Shown here: positions 61,644 through 64,000 of the stretch, piece by piece
Layout of the letters: the number at the start of each line of letters is the position of its first letter
Position numbering within the stretch: the first letter of the stretch is position 1
Origin: Anisakis pegreffii
Taxonomy: Eukaryota > Nematoda > Chromadorea > Rhabditida > Anisakidae
NCBI GenBank assembly: GCA_035041965.1
Contig: JAPYMA010000945.1
Span: 1 to 64,000, forward strand
Length of the DNA: 64,000 nt
Reading direction: 5' to 3'
Position numbers and translations under genes: made by a program
Notes under the pieces: model-generated
What the model saw: only the letters and a program-made list of their open reading frames with translations
Databases searched by the model: none
Told to the model about the DNA's origin: nothing

Positions 61644-61683
61644 AATCTATCATCCTATTCGAGGGCCCCTAATTGTTTTCTTC
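61644..61683 (+). repeat. 40-bp exact direct repeat, copy B
   Basis: Second copy of the 40-bp string at 60942-60981; see that entry. Confidence 0.8.
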
Positions 61684-62083
61684 TCATATCGTCACGTTTT
61701 TCGAAATAATCTCATTCATTCTTTGAGATTAATTTTACTATGCTAAAGATATGCGTGATGATTTTCTCGTGAAATGTCCCTTTATATGTGATCACTCGTT
61801 TCAGTTACACCTTGCTGAATCGCTAACACTGTTGCAATAACATATTTTCAAAATGACTTCTCATATAGATATTTTGATAAGGCTTTAAATTTCAAGTTAC
61901 TAATCCCCAACTGCGATGCAAACAATCGTGTCAAGACTAGAACCTATACTGAACCTGAATTTCTCCGAATTTATCAACACAACTACAACAGCTGCCGTCT
62001 CAACAATCCTAAACCGATACTCGTCGATCTTTTCGAGCTTGTTCGGTGTGATGTGTGGTAACACGTGAAAAAATGTTTATGCA

Positions 62084-62307
62084 GCTGTCGCGCCACGCAC
62101 CATTCATATTTTCATATTTATCCTAATCTCAGCAAATTTATGAGCATACGTTTAGGCAAGAGCCTAAAACTCGATCATGTCCTTATCATGTGACATGCGG
62201 ATAGTTTTTGTGGGGTTCTTTAGGCACTTTGCGATCCTGGCTCAATAACGGAATCCTATCACATCATGCCTAGCAATACTTCCTCTCATTATGCATGGCG
62301 CGACAGC
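62084..62307. mobile_element. Possible 224-bp MITE with 16-bp inverted ends
   Basis: GCTGTCGCGCCACGCA (62084-62099) and TGCATGGCGCGACAGC (62292-62307) are inverted with one mismatch. The GC-rich ends stand out in AT-rich DNA. No clear target duplication is seen, so mobility is inferred. Confidence 0.55.
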
Positions 62308-62986
62308 ATCAAACAGATCGATGAAGGCACGAAAGCATGAAATAATCACATCAACAACAGTGCAGGACAATCACGTGGACAACAACAACAGCAACACAAC
62401 AATCAAACAGATATTGACATCAACACGAGATTTCAATGCTCACATCCTATCAAACAATCCAAAATAAGCTAACATGAACAAATTTTAAAAGAACACGTTG
62501 AAAAAGAAATACAATCAAGCGAGCTGAAGTCATTTCGGTTCAACTTAAAATCAGTTTGAGATCAAGTCAAGCTATTGTTAAGTGAATCTTGACTCAGGTC
62601 TTGCCTCCGTCTACACAAGGTATGAGAGCAATCCGGAGAATGCTATCTGCCTTTCTATTCCCCAAGTTGTCAAGTGAACGCTCGAATTATATACCATGAG
62701 AAAATTTCGCAGTAAAACCCCACTACTATTTCCAAAACATACACATCAACTCATTCCAGGCCTGAGAAGACCTGGTGTTACCGATAAAGAGAAAAGTCTA
62801 ACCTCTATGCACAGTTCAAACCCCGGTTGTCTGTTCAACTCTGGCCTGAAATATAAGCTCTCGAAAGTGGTCGACTGTTAAGAACAGAGGTGATGACTTT
62901 GAAATTTGATGGTATTTAATTATCTCTCAGTTAGCAAACTGAAAACCCATAACGCTTCACATCCCATTTGAATGGATTTCTCAAAG

Positions 62987-64000
62987 TTATCAGGTACCTT
63001 ATTAGCACTAACTACAGAAAATAACTGCACTGGCAAGGGAAATAAGGATTGTATCATAGAAGTGTATGAATGCCATCATGACACTAGCTAATAGATAAGC
63101 TTCGGCGAGTAACCACAAACATCTGAGAGATTTCTCCTCATAGCACATTTGATAGCATTGGAACTTATTCCAGCTGTTATCAAACAGCACTACAAAAAGA
63201 CGTTCTTCGAGTCACCAGTCAGCAACTCGACTCTACAGGTGAGTGGTCCAGGCGAACTTTCCAGACCTACCGCTAACTTCATAAGGCTATTCATACCCTA
63301 CGTTCATGAAACTCAGTTTTATACGGATATTTTTATTCCTTTCATATGCCAGTGTAGCTATCAAAACAAAACTGATGAACCCATAATGCCTCTCCCCTCA
63401 TATGAATGGATTTCTCAAACTTATCAGGTACCTTATTAGCACTAACTACAGAAAATAACTGCACTGGCAAGGGAAATAAGGATTGTATCATAGAAGTGTA
63501 TGAATGCCATCATGACACTAGCTAATAGATAAGCTTCGGCGAGTAACCACAAACATCTGAGAGATTTCTCCTCATAGCACATTTGATAGCATTGGAACTT
63601 ATTCCAGCTGTTATCAAACAGCACTACAAAAAGACGTTCTTCGAGTCACCAGTCAGCAACTCGACTCTACAGGTGAGTGGTCCAGGCGAACTTTCCAGAC
63701 CTACCGCTAACTTCATAAGGCTATTCATACCCTACGTTCATGAAACTCAGTTTTATACGGATATTTTTATTCCTTTCATATGCCAGTGTAGCTATCAAAA
63801 CAAAACTGATGAACCCATAATGCCTCTCCCCTCATATGAATGGATTTCTCAAACTTATCAGGTACCTTATTAGCACTAACTACAGAAAATAACTGCACTG
63901 GCAAGGGAAATAAGGATTGTATCATAGAAGTGTATGAATGCCATCATGACACTAGCTAATAGATAAGCTTCGGCGAGTAACCACAAACATCTGAGAGATT
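62987..64000 (+). repeat. 434-bp tandem repeat, 2.3 copies, open at right edge
   Basis: Period 434 bp: copy 1 is 62987-63420, copy 2 is 63421-63854, and a partial copy runs 63855-64000 to the window end. Copies appear identical by eye, including open frames on both strands. A diverged unit edge (ACCCATAACG...GAATGGATTTCTC) just before 62987 suggests older duplication. Near-perfect identity means recent ampl­ification, gene conversion or an assembly duplication. Confidence 0.92.
63188..63861 (+). CDS. Candidate mini-exons within the 434-bp repeat
   Basis: Each unit holds two blocks with splice-like borders and phase 0. One is 51 nt (63188-63238, again 63622-63672), between AAACAG and GTGAGT, encoding HYKKTFFESPVSNSTLQ. 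The other is 75 nt (63353-63427, again 63787-63861), between ATGCCAG and GTACCT, encoding 25 residues starting CSYQNKTDEP and ending YEWISQTYQ. Spliced together they would give a 42-residue repeating module with two N-glycosylation sequons (NST, NKT). No family is recognised. An alternative is that this is satellite-like DNA. Confidence 0.4.

Overview
The window is nematode nuclear DNA. The genes have many short exons (45-370 nt) in AT-rich introns and intergenic DNA, acceptors are mostly TTTCAG-like, and the nuclear receptor belongs to the NR1J group (DAF-12/NHR-8/NHR-48/HR96), which is elaborated in nematodes. Species cannot be named from the sequence. There is no bacterial gene organisation, rRNA cluster, CRISPR array or intact autonomous transposon. 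I rebuilt the gene models by hand from homology blocks, splice sites and reading phase; the five main models keep frame across every junction.

Layout. 1-2.5 kb, minus strand: an unrecognised five-exon gene with GC-rich exons and uniform GTAAGTTT donors, with a one-base frame break in an acidic Ile-Asn-Asp tract. 3.4-6.5 kb: weak orphan candidates. 6.8-8.4 kb: a large head-to-head fold-back repeat with a perfect 15-bp hairpin at its centre. 9.8-12.7 kb, plus: CSTF2/CstF-64 (8 exons). 13.7-16.5 kb, plus: RBMX2 (6 exons). 17.3-24.6 kb, plus: a USP20/USP33-type deubiquitinase (20 exons). 24.6-34.5 kb: mostly intergenic, with a Tc1/mariner-like MITE, a LINE reverse-transcriptase relic and a few orphan exons. 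34.6-44.4 kb, plus: an NR1J nuclear receptor (16 exons). 44.7-47.3 kb: possible exons followed by a cluster of nested repeats. 58.1-48.6 kb, minus: EDEM3, with signal peptide, GH47 domain and PA domain (16-17 exons), and an intronic frame that could give an alternative membrane-anchored C-terminus. 60-64 kb: repeats, including a 434-bp tandem array running off the right edge; each unit holds two phase-0 mini-exon candidates.

How the genes relate. CSTF2 (pre-mRNA 3'-end formation) and RBMX2 (spliceosome/RES complex) are adjacent mRNA-processing genes, then a deubiquitinase, a ligand-regulated transcription factor and an ER glycoprotein quality-control enzyme. Gaps between the first three genes (about 0.8-1 kb) are wide for a nematode operon, so shared orientation need not mean co-transcription. 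The most unusual points are the frame-broken GC-rich gene with its own splice-site style, the possible GC-AG intron in CSTF2, the loss of the second DUSP domain in the deubiquitinase, the alternative EDEM3 tail, and the tandem mini-exon array.
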